NCBI RefSeq assembly: GCF_030345715.1
Contig: NZ_JAUASX010000006.1
Location: 148,275 to 212,274, forward strand
Source: Solimonas sp. SE-A11
Lineage (GTDB): Bacteria; Pseudomonadota; Gammaproteobacteria; Nevskiales; Nevskiaceae
Length of the DNA stretch: 64,000 bases
Direction: 5' to 3'
Shown: in pieces, positions 26,260-35,300 of the stretch
Layout: the number at the start of each line of letters is the position of its first letter
Position numbering within the stretch: position 1 is the first letter of the stretch
Notes under the pieces: generated by a model
Databases searched by the model: none
Seen by the model: only the letters and a program-made list of their open reading frames with translations
What the model was told of the DNA's origin: nothing
Translations under genes and position numbers: made by a program

Positions 26260-28044
26260 ATGCGTGTCCTGATACGGAGCTTCCAGCAGCAGGGCGACCA
26301 ACGCATCGCCACGGAGCGCGGCCTGATCGGCGAACGCCTGACCATCGGCCGCGGCACCAACCAGGACGTCTACACGCCCGACCTGCGCGCGGCCCTGGCC
26401 CACGCCGAGATCGTGCACGACCGGCGCGGCCCGCTGCTGATCGCCAAGTCCGCCAACGGCGTCTGGGTCAACGGCGCACCGGTGGAAAGCGCCAAGCTGG
26501 AGGCCGGCGACATCATCGAGGTCGGCCGCTTCCGGCTCGAGGTCATCGCCGTGGGCGGCGTGCCCGAGCTGGTGCTGGGCTACGAGGAAAAGCTCAGCCA
26601 GGCCGCCGACCTGCAAGCCCGCCGGTCCTCGCTGAAGACCCGCCTGAGCCAGACGCGGCTGTCGCTGCGCGGCCTGGCCTGGGGGCTGATGCTGCTGATG
26701 CTGACCATCGGCCTGCTGCTGCCACTGGCACTGCGCTACGGCAGCAGCCCGGCCGGTGAAACGCCGCGTGACCGCTCACTGGCAAAGTCCGGCATCCCCT
26801 TCGACGATTCCATCTGGCTATCGGGCCCGGTCAGCAGCGTGCATCGCTACTTCGTGGAGGACTGCGCCGCCTGCCACGAAGCGCCCTTCCGCCAGGTGCG
26901 CGACAGCGCCTGCCTGGCCTGCCACAAGGACACCGCGCAGCACAGCGACAACACGGCGATGCTCAATCACCCCGCCCTCGCCGGCCAGCAGTGCACCGAC
27001 TGCCACCGCGAGCACAACGGTACGCACGGCATCAGCGCGCAGTCGCCTACGCTATGCACGGACTGCCACGCCAATCCGGACAAGGAGTTTGCCGCCGCCA
27101 AGCTGCAGCCGGCCTCCAGCTTCAGCAAGGCACACCCGGAGTTCGCGCCGCGCATCGCCGCCTTCGACGCCAAGACCGGCAAGTTCAGCTTCACCAAGCA
27201 GCGCCAGCCGCCGGCGACGCTGCGCGAGGCCACCAACCTGATCTACCCGCACGACGTCCACCTGAACCCCAAGGGCATCGACTCGCCCGAGGGCAAGGTG
27301 GTGATGCAGTGCGCCGACTGCCACCAGGCGGATTCGCGCGGCGTCAGCTTCGAGCCGGTGAACATGGAGAAGCACTGCTCCAGCTGCCACCGCCTGGACT
27401 TCGACCCGGACGACCCCGACCGCAAGCTGCCGCATGGCCGGCCTGAGCAGATCCAGGGCGTGGTGCGCGACTACTACTACGCCAAGGCCCTGCAGGGCGG
27501 CGTCATGGACGGCTCGGCCCCGGCCGTGGTGCAGCAGCGCCGCCGCCCCGGCGAAACGCTGCCGCGCGACAGCGCCCGCGCGGCGCTGGACTGGGCCGAC
27601 GCACGGGCACGCCGCACCATGGTCGACGTGTTCGAACGCCGCACCTGCCACTACTGCCATGAGGTGCAGCGCAGCGACGATCCGCTGAAGGCCTGGTCCA
27701 TCGCACCGGTGAACCTGCAGGAGCACGCACTCAACGGCTCGCGCTTCGACCACGCCGCGCACAAGGCGCAGCCCTGCAGCGACTGCCATGGTGCGGACCA
27801 GTCCAAGACCAGCGCCGATGTGCTGCTGCCCGACCTCAAGAGCTGCCGCGAATGCCACGGCGACACCGGCAGTGACCGCCAGGTGCCGTCCGGCTGCACG
27901 CTGTGCCACGCCTTCCACATCGCCGACTCGCATCACTTCGGCAGCCCGGCCAGGGGCATCAAGCCGCAGGACGCCGTGCATGGGGCCGGCGCGGCCAAGC
28001 CGGCCAAGGTGCCTGCGCCCACCGCGAAGGAACTTCCGAAATGA
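26260..28044 (+). CDS. FHA domain-membrane anchor-decahaem cytochrome c fusion
   Basis: A 594-residue protein with three parts. Residues about 1-105 are an FHA domain (LTIGRGTNQDVYTPD; NGVWVNG). A single membrane helix lies at about 137-160 (GLMLLMLTIGLLLPLAL). The periplasmic region carries ten CXXCH sites: CAACH, CLACH, CTDCH twice, CADCH, CSSCH, CHYCH, CSDCH, CRECH and CTLCH. The FHA lies on the cytoplasmic side if the helix is inserted N-in. Its Arg31 and a His after the loop (H48) remain, but the usual Ser before that His is Ala, so phosphothreonine binding is uncertain. It would accept electrons at the inner membrane and pass them across the periplasm. It starts 7 bases after the previous gene. 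Confidence 0.88.
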   Translation: MRVLIRSFQQQGDQRIATERGLIGERLTIGRGTNQDVYTPDLRAALAHAEIVHDRRGPLLIAKSANGVWVNGAPVESAKLEAGDIIEVGRFRLEVIAVGGVPELVLGYEEKLSQAADLQARRSSLKTRLSQTRLSLRGLAWGLMLLMLTIGLLLPLALRYGSSPAGETPRDRSLAKSGIPFDDSIWLSGPVSSVHRYFVEDCAACHEAPFRQVRDSACLACHKDTAQHSDNTAMLNHPALAGQQCTDCHREHNGTHGISAQSPTLCTDCHANPDKEFAAAKLQPASSFSKAHPEFAPRIAAFDAKTGKFSFTKQRQPPATLREATNLIYPHDVHLNPKGIDSPEGKVVMQCADCHQADSRGVSFEPVNMEKHCSSCHRLDFDPDDPDRKLPHGRPEQIQGVVRDYYYAKALQGGVMDGSAPAVVQQRRRPGETLPRDSARAALDWADARARRTMVDVFERRTCHYCHEVQRSDDPLKAWSIAPVNLQEHALNGSRFDHAAHKAQPCSDCHGADQSKTSADVLLPDLKSCRECHGDTGSDRQVPSGCTLCHAFHIADSHHFGSPARGIKPQDAVHGAGAAKPAKVPAPTAKELPK

Positions 28045-30044
28045 TCCATCGGGCCTTGCGCGCGCTTGCCGGCCTCGCCGCGCTGGCCCTCGCCGCCTGT
28101 GGCGGCGGCGCCAGCGGGCCTTCGGCGGGCAGCGTCGGCATCGGCGTGGGGCCCGTGCCCTGCTCCGGCCGTTGCCAGGACACGCCTACGCGCCTGACCG
28201 TCGCCGACGTGGAGCAGATCATCGCGCAGGGCGTGCAGGAGGCGCAGGCGCGCAGCTCACCCGCCACCATCGTGGTGATCGACCGCGTCGGCAACGTGCT
28301 GGCGGCCTACCAGATGGCCGGGGCACCCACGACCATCCGCATCACCTCCGGCACCGGCGCCAGCGGCGGCATCGACGGCGTGGAGATCGTGCCCTCGGAA
28401 CTGGGCGCCATCGCCAAGGCCCTCACCGGCGCCTACTTCTCGTCGGAGGGCAATGCCTTCTCGACGCGCACCGCCAACCAGATCATCCAGGAGCACTTCA
28501 ACCTGGAAGAGCGCTTCACCCCCGGCGGCCCGCTGTTCGGCGTGCAGATCAGCCAGTTGCCCTGCTCCGACATTTCGCGCCGCTACAACGGCGTGGGCGT
28601 GGACCCGGGCCCGCACCGCTCGCCGATCGGCTTCGCCGCCGACCCCGGCGGCCTGCCGCTGTACAAGAACGGCACCGTGGTCGGTGCCGTCGCCGTGATC
28701 GCCGACGGCATCTACGGCCTGGTGAAGGACGACGTCGGCACCGACCGCAATCTCGACGAGCTGATCGCCGTGGCCGCCACCTGGGGCTTCGGCGCACCGC
28801 GCGACCGCCGCGCCGACATCATCACGCTCGACGCCAAGACGCTGCGCTACGCCAACGTCGACTTCGGCGACCTCCTCCGCGATCCCGCCACCGCGCCGCC
28901 CTTCGCCGCCATTCCGCCGGGCGTGGGTAGCCTGCTCACCATCCGCGGCTATGCCGATCCGGTCATTCGCGCCGGCACCGCCTTCGGCCAGGCGGACTCG
29001 GGCATCCGCCCGGCCAGCCTCATCACCGAGCCGGAACTCGCCGCCGTGGACGGCTTCGTTCTGGTGGACGAGTTCAATGCGCGCCGCTTCCCGCCCATCA
29101 ACGGTACCGACGGCCTGCTGACGCAGCAGGAGGTCAAGGATCTGCTGTCCACCTCCGTAGCGCTGGCCAACCGCACCCGCAGCCAGGTGCGCCGGCCCTT
29201 CGGCGCCAGCGCCGGCATCCATGTGGTCGTCGTCGACACCAACGGCGCCGTCGTCGGCGTGGCACGCACCCGCGATGCCCTGGTGGATGCCACCGACGTC
29301 ACCGTGCAGAAGGCGCGCACCTCGATCCTGTTCTCCGCCGCCGGCTCCGGTACCGCGCTGCAGGCCCTGCCCGACGCCGAGTACCTGGCGCCGGGCCCTG
29401 CCGTGGCCAGCCTGCGCACCGAATCCATCGGCCAGTACGTCACCGCCTTCCGCACGTTCTTCAACCAGCCCACCGGCCTGGACGACGGCGCCTTCGCCTG
29501 GTCCACGCGCGCGGTCGGCAACATCTCGCGGCCGTTTTTCCCGGACGGAATCGACGGCAACCCGCCCGGCCCGCTGAGCAAGCCGGCCGGCGAGTGGAGC
29601 ATCTTCTCCACCGGCCTGGAGCTGGACCTGGTCTACAACGCGGTGATCCGCCACATCGCCTTCGTGGTCGGCCTGGCGCCCACCGATGTCGGCATCGGCT
29701 GCACCGGCTACCAGGGCATCACCGCCGGTTTCGAGCCGGTGCAGAACCCTATCCCGAAGATCGCCAACGGCATCACGCTGTTCGCCGGCGGTTTCCCGAT
29801 CTATCGCGGCGGCACCCTGATCGGCGCCATCGGCCTGTCCGGCGACGGCCTGGAGCAGGACGACTTCCTGCCCTTCCTCGCCAACGATGCGGTCGGCAAG
29901 CTGCCCGGCGGCTCCATCGGCAACGCGCCCAAGGCAATCCGCGCCGACCAGTTGCGCGTCGGCGACGTGAACCTGCGCTACCTCGTCTGTCCGTTCAAGC
30001 CCTTCCTCGACAGCAACGAGCAGAACGTCTGCACCGGCCTATGA
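28041..30044 (+). CDS. lipoprotein with two HbpS/GlcG-like haem-binding domains
   Basis: A 667-residue predicted lipoprotein (lipobox LAAC, Cys20) whose two halves each resemble the HbpS/GlcG fold: TVADVEQIIAQGVQEAQARS with TIVVIDRVGNVLAAYQM in the first, and LTQQEVKDLLSTSVALANRT with IHVVVVDTNGAVVGVART in the second, each followed by a GALPLY/GGFPIYRGG-type glycine-rich strand. HbpS-type proteins bind haem and sense redox state. Four further Cys occur in non-CXXCH contexts (CSGRC near the N-terminus). Its ATG overlaps the previous stop (ATGA). It may deliver haem to, or sense the redox state of, the surrounding cytochromes. Confidence 0.82.
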   Translation: MIHRALRALAGLAALALAACGGGASGPSAGSVGIGVGPVPCSGRCQDTPTRLTVADVEQIIAQGVQEAQARSSPATIVVIDRVGNVLAAYQMAGAPTTIRITSGTGASGGIDGVEIVPSELGAIAKALTGAYFSSEGNAFSTRTANQIIQEHFNLEERFTPGGPLFGVQISQLPCSDISRRYNGVGVDPGPHRSPIGFAADPGGLPLYKNGTVVGAVAVIADGIYGLVKDDVGTDRNLDELIAVAATWGFGAPRDRRADIITLDAKTLRYANVDFGDLLRDPATAPPFAAIPPGVGSLLTIRGYADPVIRAGTAFGQADSGIRPASLITEPELAAVDGFVLVDEFNARRFPPINGTDGLLTQQEVKDLLSTSVALANRTRSQVRRPFGASAGIHVVVVDTNGAVVGVARTRDALVDATDVTVQKARTSILFSAAGSGTALQALPDAEYLAPGPAVASLRTESIGQYVTAFRTFFNQPTGLDDGAFAWSTRAVGNISRPFFPDGIDGNPPGPLSKPAGEWSIFSTGLELDLVYNAVIRHIAFVVGLAPTDVGIGCTGYQGITAGFEPVQNPIPKIANGITLFAGGFPIYRGGTLIGAIGLSGDGLEQDDFLPFLANDAVGKLPGGSIGNAPKAIRADQLRVGDVNLRYLVCPFKPFLDSNEQNVCTGL

Positions 30045-32335
30045 GCATCCTGCCCTTCCGCAAGCTGGCCATCGCCGCGCTGCTGGGCAGCAGCCTCGCG
30101 GCACAGGCCGCCGCGGAGCCGTATCTCTATGGCCCGGTGCGCAGCGGCGAGCAGTTGGCGCGCATCGCCTGGGAACTGCGCCCGGACAAGACCCGCATCG
30201 GCACCTGGCAGATGACCGCCGCGCTGTACCGCGCCAACCCCAAGTCCTTCATCGAAGGCGACATGGAACGCCTGCGCCCCGGCGCCATGCTGACGGTACC
30301 CGCCGACGAGGACGTGCGCCGCATCGACCCCGAGCTGGCGCGGAAACTGGCCCGCGAGCCCGGCAATGCACGCGCGCTGCTCAACGCGCCGCAGGAAGCC
30401 CCGGTGCCGGCGACGACGCCCGCCGCCTCGACACCCGCTCCAGCGCCCACGCCCGAGCCCGTGGCAGTGGCTCCCGCCATGGCCTCCGGCCTCACGCTGC
30501 AGCAGGCGCCCGCCCCCGCAAGCGCACCCCCGCCCGTTCCGGCTCCCGGGACGGCCACCGCCAAGGTGGTGCCGGCCTGGGCGCCCGATCCCAGCCCCAA
30601 GACCACTCTCACGCTGCCCTCGCTCGGCACGGCCCCGGCGCCGATCGTGCCGCCCGAGCGCCGCCGCCCGGACGTGGACCCGCGCAGCATTCCACCCGAG
30701 CCCGAGGCGCTGCCGGACCCCAACCGCATGACGCGGCTGGCACCGGTGGCCATGCCCGAGCCCTGGAAGCAGTACGAGAAGATGCCGGTGCCGGACCGCT
30801 GGCGCATCCTCAACTCGCTGGGCCTGGTGCCGCAGCGCTGGTGGGACCCGTACAACCAGAACACCTGGAAGGGCGACAAGCCGCTCTGGGGCAACCAGCA
30901 CTTCCTCTCGTTCAACGCCACGCTCGACAGCGTCTACGAATACCGCGAGCAGCCCACGCCCATCGGCGGCAACGGCACCGGCAACGGCGGCCTGCTCGAC
31001 CTCTTCGGCCGGCCGCAGCAGTACACGCTGGCCAGCAACCTGATCCTGTCGGCCGCCTACATCAAGGGCGACACGGTCTACCGGCCGCCCGACGTCGAGC
31101 TGCGCTTCACGCCGGTGATCAACTACAACTACACCGCCGTGCAGGAAGCCGGCGCCATCAACATCAATCCCGCCAAGGGCCTGGACCGCCGCGACTCCTT
31201 CGTCGGCATCCAGGAGCTGTTCGCCGACTTCGACCTGCGCGCCGTCTCCGACCACTACGACTTCGACAGCATCCGCTTCGGCATCCAGCCCTTCTCCAGC
31301 GACTTCCGCGGCTTCCTGTTCCAGGACAACCAGCTGGCCATCCGCCTGTTCGGCACGCGCGCCAACAACCGCTACCAGTACAACCTGGCCTGGATCCGCC
31401 GCTTGGAGAAGGACACCAACAGCGGCCTCAACGACATCAGCGCGGCGCTGCGCGACGACGATATCTTCCTGTTCAGCCTCTACCGGCAGGACACGCCGGT
31501 GTTCGGCTTCACCTCGCAGGGCATCATCGCCTACAACCGCAACCGCGACAGCGGCCGCTTCTACGACAAGAACGGCTTCCTGCAACGCCCCGCTGTGATC
31601 GGCACCGAGACCACGCGCGAGTACGACGTGGTCTACCTCGGCTACAACGGCGACGGCCACTTCGGCCGTCTCAACCTGACCACCTCGGCCTATGCGGCGC
31701 TGGGTCGGCAGGACCGTGGCGTGTTCTTCGACAAGACGCGCGACATCCGCGGCTTCTTCGCCGCGGCCGAGGCGTCCTACGACATGGACTGGATGCGCCT
31801 GCGCCTCAGCGCCCTCTATGGCAGCGGCGACCGCGACCCCTACGACGACACCGCCACCGGCTATGACGCGATCTTCGAGAACCCGATCTTCGCCGGCGCC
31901 GACAGCAGCTTCTGGATTCGCCGCCCGGTGCCGCTGATCGGCGGCGGCGGCGTGGCGCTGTCGCAGTTCAACGGCGTGCTCGCCAACCTGCGCCCCAGCA
32001 AGGAATTCGGCCAGTCCAACTTCGAGAACCCCGGCATCATCCTGGTGGGTGCCGGTGCCGACTTCGACATCACGCCGCAGCTGCGCATCTTCGGCAACGC
32101 CAACTACCTGCGCTTCGACGACACTGCGATCCTGGAGCTGATGCGCAGCCAGGGCGGCATCGGCCGCGAGATCGGCTGGGACCTGTCGGTGTCGGCCACC
32201 TGGCGCCCCTTCTTCACCCAGAACATCATCCTGCGCCTGTCCGGTGCCGTGCTGCTGCCCGGCGAAGGCTTCCGTGCGCTCTACCCCGACGAGGACGGCT
32301 ACTCCGTGCTCGCCAACCTGATCTTCTCCTACTGA
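30041..32335 (+). CDS. FimV-type LysM domain fused to an outer-membrane beta-barrel
   Basis: A 764-residue exported protein. After the signal peptide (cleaved near AQAAAEPY) residues 27-90 match the FimV N-terminal LysM-like peptidoglycan-binding module (YGPVRSGEQLARIAWELRP, RANPKSF, RLRPGAMLTVP). A ~140-residue Pro/Ala linker follows. From about residue 270 to the end, alternating amphipathic strands ending in LIFSY predict a barrel (PLWGNQHFLSFNATLDSVYEY is its first part). The arrangement suits an outer-membrane conduit tethered to the cell wall. The start overlaps the previous stop (ATGA) and the decahaem gene follows after one base, the layout of porin-cytochrome complexes. Confidence 0.83.
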   Translation: MSILPFRKLAIAALLGSSLAAQAAAEPYLYGPVRSGEQLARIAWELRPDKTRIGTWQMTAALYRANPKSFIEGDMERLRPGAMLTVPADEDVRRIDPELARKLAREPGNARALLNAPQEAPVPATTPAASTPAPAPTPEPVAVAPAMASGLTLQQAPAPASAPPPVPAPGTATAKVVPAWAPDPSPKTTLTLPSLGTAPAPIVPPERRRPDVDPRSIPPEPEALPDPNRMTRLAPVAMPEPWKQYEKMPVPDRWRILNSLGLVPQRWWDPYNQNTWKGDKPLWGNQHFLSFNATLDSVYEYREQPTPIGGNGTGNGGLLDLFGRPQQYTLASNLILSAAYIKGDTVYRPPDVELRFTPVINYNYTAVQEAGAININPAKGLDRRDSFVGIQELFADFDLRAVSDHYDFDSIRFGIQPFSSDFRGFLFQDNQLAIRLFGTRANNRYQYNLAWIRRLEKDTNSGLNDISAALRDDDIFLFSLYRQDTPVFGFTSQGIIAYNRNRDSGRFYDKNGFLQRPAVIGTETTREYDVVYLGYNGDGHFGRLNLTTSAYAALGRQDRGVFFDKTRDIRGFFAAAEASYDMDWMRLRLSALYGSGDRDPYDDTATGYDAIFENPIFAGADSSFWIRRPVPLIGGGGVALSQFNGVLANLRPSKEFGQSNFENPGIILVGAGADFDITPQLRIFGNANYLRFDDTAILELMRSQGGIGREIGWDLSVSATWRPFFTQNIILRLSGAVLLPGEGFRALYPDEDGYSVLANLIFSY

Positions 32336-32336
32336 C

Positions 32337-35300
32337 ATGCGCCTGCTCGCCGCCCTGCTGCTGATCGCACTGGCCGGACCGGCCCCGGCCGCCGGTGGTG
32401 AGAAGCCGGTGGAGCGCAGCTACGTCATCGCCGACTTCGCACCGCGCTTCCAGCGCCAGGACCAGGCCGAGGCCAAGTCGGCCGGCTGCCAGTCCTGCCA
32501 CACCGCCAGCGACCAGCACACCATGCACGCCAATCCGGCCGTGGTGCTGGGCTGCACCGATTGCCACGGCGGCAACGCCCAGGTCTTCGTCAAACCCGGC
32601 CTGGAGCGCAAGGACGCCGCCTACATCGACACTCTGGCGCAGGCGCACGTGCTGCCGCTGTACCCCAAGGCCTGGAACTGGCCCTCCAGCCGCAACCCCG
32701 AGCACAGCTTCGCCCTGCTGAACAAGGAAGCGCCGGAGTTCACCCGCTTCGTCAATCCCGGTGACTACCGCGTGGCGCGCGAAGCCTGCGGCGCCTGCCA
32801 CCTGCCGATCATCGAGGCCGCCGAGCGCAGCCTGATGTCCACCGGCGCCATGCTCTGGGGTGGCGCCGCGTACAACAACGGCATCCTGCCGTTCAAGCGC
32901 TACGTCACCGGCGAGTCCTACACCCGCGAGGGCATCCAGGCGCGCCTCGACGCGCCGGTGAAGCCGGACGAGAACATGCAGAAGAAGGGCGCGCTGGAAG
33001 CGCTCTACCCGCTGCCGGCCTGGGAGGTAGTCCCTCCAGCCGACGTGTTCCGCGTGTTCGAGCGCGGCGGCCGCAACATCTTCAGCCTGTTCCCGGAGAC
33101 CGCCAACCCCAACACCGGCGGCAACATCCAGCGCCTGGAAGAACCGGGCCGTCCGGACATCAAGCAGTCCAACCGCGGCCCCGGCACCGGCCTGCGCATC
33201 GCCGTGCCCGTGCTGAACATGCACAAGACGCGCCTCAACGATCCCTTCTCCTGGTTTCTGGGCACCAACGACCAGCCAGGCGACTACCGCTCCTCCGGCT
33301 GCTCCGGCTGCCACGTGGTCTACGCCAACGACCGCGATCCGCGGCACTCCGCCGGCTATGCCTCTGCAGGCCACACCGGCAAGACGCAAACCAAGGACCC
33401 CACCATCCCCAAGGACGAGGAAGGCCACCCGCTCAAGCACGTCTTCACCCGGGCCATCCCCACCAGCCAATGCATGATCTGCCACATGCACCAGCCGAAC
33501 ATCTTCCTCAACTCGATGCTCGGCTACACCATGTGGGACTACGAGACCGGCGCCAGCCACATGTGGCCCAAGGAGCAGAAGTACCCGGACAGCGCCGAGA
33601 TCCACAAGATCAACATGCGCAACCCCGAGGAAGCGGCCATCCGCGGCAACTGGGGCAAGCGCGAGTTCCTCGACAAGGTCTCCGAGCTGAACCCGGACAT
33701 CAAGGACACGCAGTTCGCCGACTACCACGGCCACGGCTGGAACTTCCGCGCCATCCACAAGCGCGACCGCAAGGGCAACCTGCTGGACAAGGACGGCAAC
33801 ATCGTCGCCGACGACGACCCCAAGAAGTTCAGCAAGACCGTGCAGATGTCCTCCATCCACGTCGACGTGGGCATGCACTGCGTGGACTGTCACTTCTCGC
33901 AGGACTCGCACGGCAACGGCCACATCTACGGCGAGGTGGCGCAGGCCGTGGAGATCGACTGCCAGGACTGCCACGGCACCGCCGACCGCTATCCCACGTT
34001 GAAGACCTCCGGCCCCGCCGCCCCGCCGGGCGGCAGCGACATGGCCCGCCTGCGCGTGCAGGACGGCCGCAAACGCTTCGAGTGGCGCGGCAACAAGCTC
34101 TACCAGCGCTCCGCGCTGGACCCAAAGAAGGAATGGGAGGTCTCGCTGGTCAAGGACTCGGTCACGCCCGGCAACTCGCATTACAACGAGAAGGCCGCGC
34201 GCGCCAAGCTGATGTCCAAGGACACCATCAACCAGCTCTTCGGCACCGACGTGGCGCCCGAGAACCGCGCCCACAAGGACGACGAGGTGATGTGCATCAC
34301 CTGCCACACCTCCTGGACCACCTCCTGCTTCGGCTGCCACCTGCCGATCCAGGCCAACTGGAAGACGCCACGCAACCACTTCGAGGGCGGCGACAGCCGC
34401 AACTACGCCACCTACAACCCCCAGGTGGCGCGCGACGACTTCTACATGATCGGCAAGCACGGCGAGGCCAAGGGCAACCGCATCGCGCCCGTCCGCTCCA
34501 CCTCGGCGCTGGTGCTGTCCTCAACCAATTCCAACCGCGAACGCATCTATATTCAGCAGGCGCCGGTATCGGCCAGCGGCTTCTCCTCGCAGGCCTTCGC
34601 GCCGCACTACCCGCACACCGAGCGCAAGACCGAGACCAAGACCTGCGAGGATTGCCACCTCTCCAAGAACGGCGACAACAATGCCTGGATGACCTCCCTG
34701 GTCGGCCTGGGCACCAACTTCGTCAGCTTCGTCGGCTTCAACGCCTGGCTCGGCCTGGACGGCGCCGTGGAGGCCGTGCAGGTCACCGAGTGGGACGAGC
34801 CGCAGGCCGTGATCGGCTCCTACCTGCACCGCTACGCCTACCCCGGCTGGTACAAGGCCCACGAAGCGCGCGGCCGCAAGCTGCCTGAATCGCACGACCA
34901 CTCCGCCCGCGGCCCGGTGCAGTGCCTGCAGCTGCGCGGCGAATACCTCTATGCCGCGGAAGGCCGCGGCGGCATGCGCGCCTACGACGTCGCCAGCATC
35001 GCCAACAAGGGCTTCTCGCAGCGCATCATCACCGCACCGTTCTCGTTCCTGGGCCAGGACCTGCACATCGGCTCCAAGAACGCCAGCTGCGTGGCCCTGC
35101 CCACCAACCAGCCGATCAACCCGCTGCGCAACCAGGGCGACCTGATGCGCATCGTCAACCAGGAACAGCCCTTCCACCCGATCTACCACTACGCCGTCAT
35201 CAGCGACGCGGAAGAGGGCCTGATCCTGGTCAACGTCGATACCCTGCAGGATGGCGAACCGCGCAACAACTACCTCAAGCGCGCCCTCACCTGGAACGGC

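Noticed and set aside
27903..28040. 46-codon N-terminal extension of the HbpS-like gene
   Set aside because: Overlaps the coding C-terminus of the cytochrome gene and would remove the lipoprotein signal from the N-terminus; the ATG at 28041 fits better.
29978..34460. Two long minus-strand frames (786 and 744 codons) opposite the barrel and decahaem genes
   Set aside because: No motifs and no start context; the plus-strand genes have signal peptides, CXXCH motifs and conserved domains.
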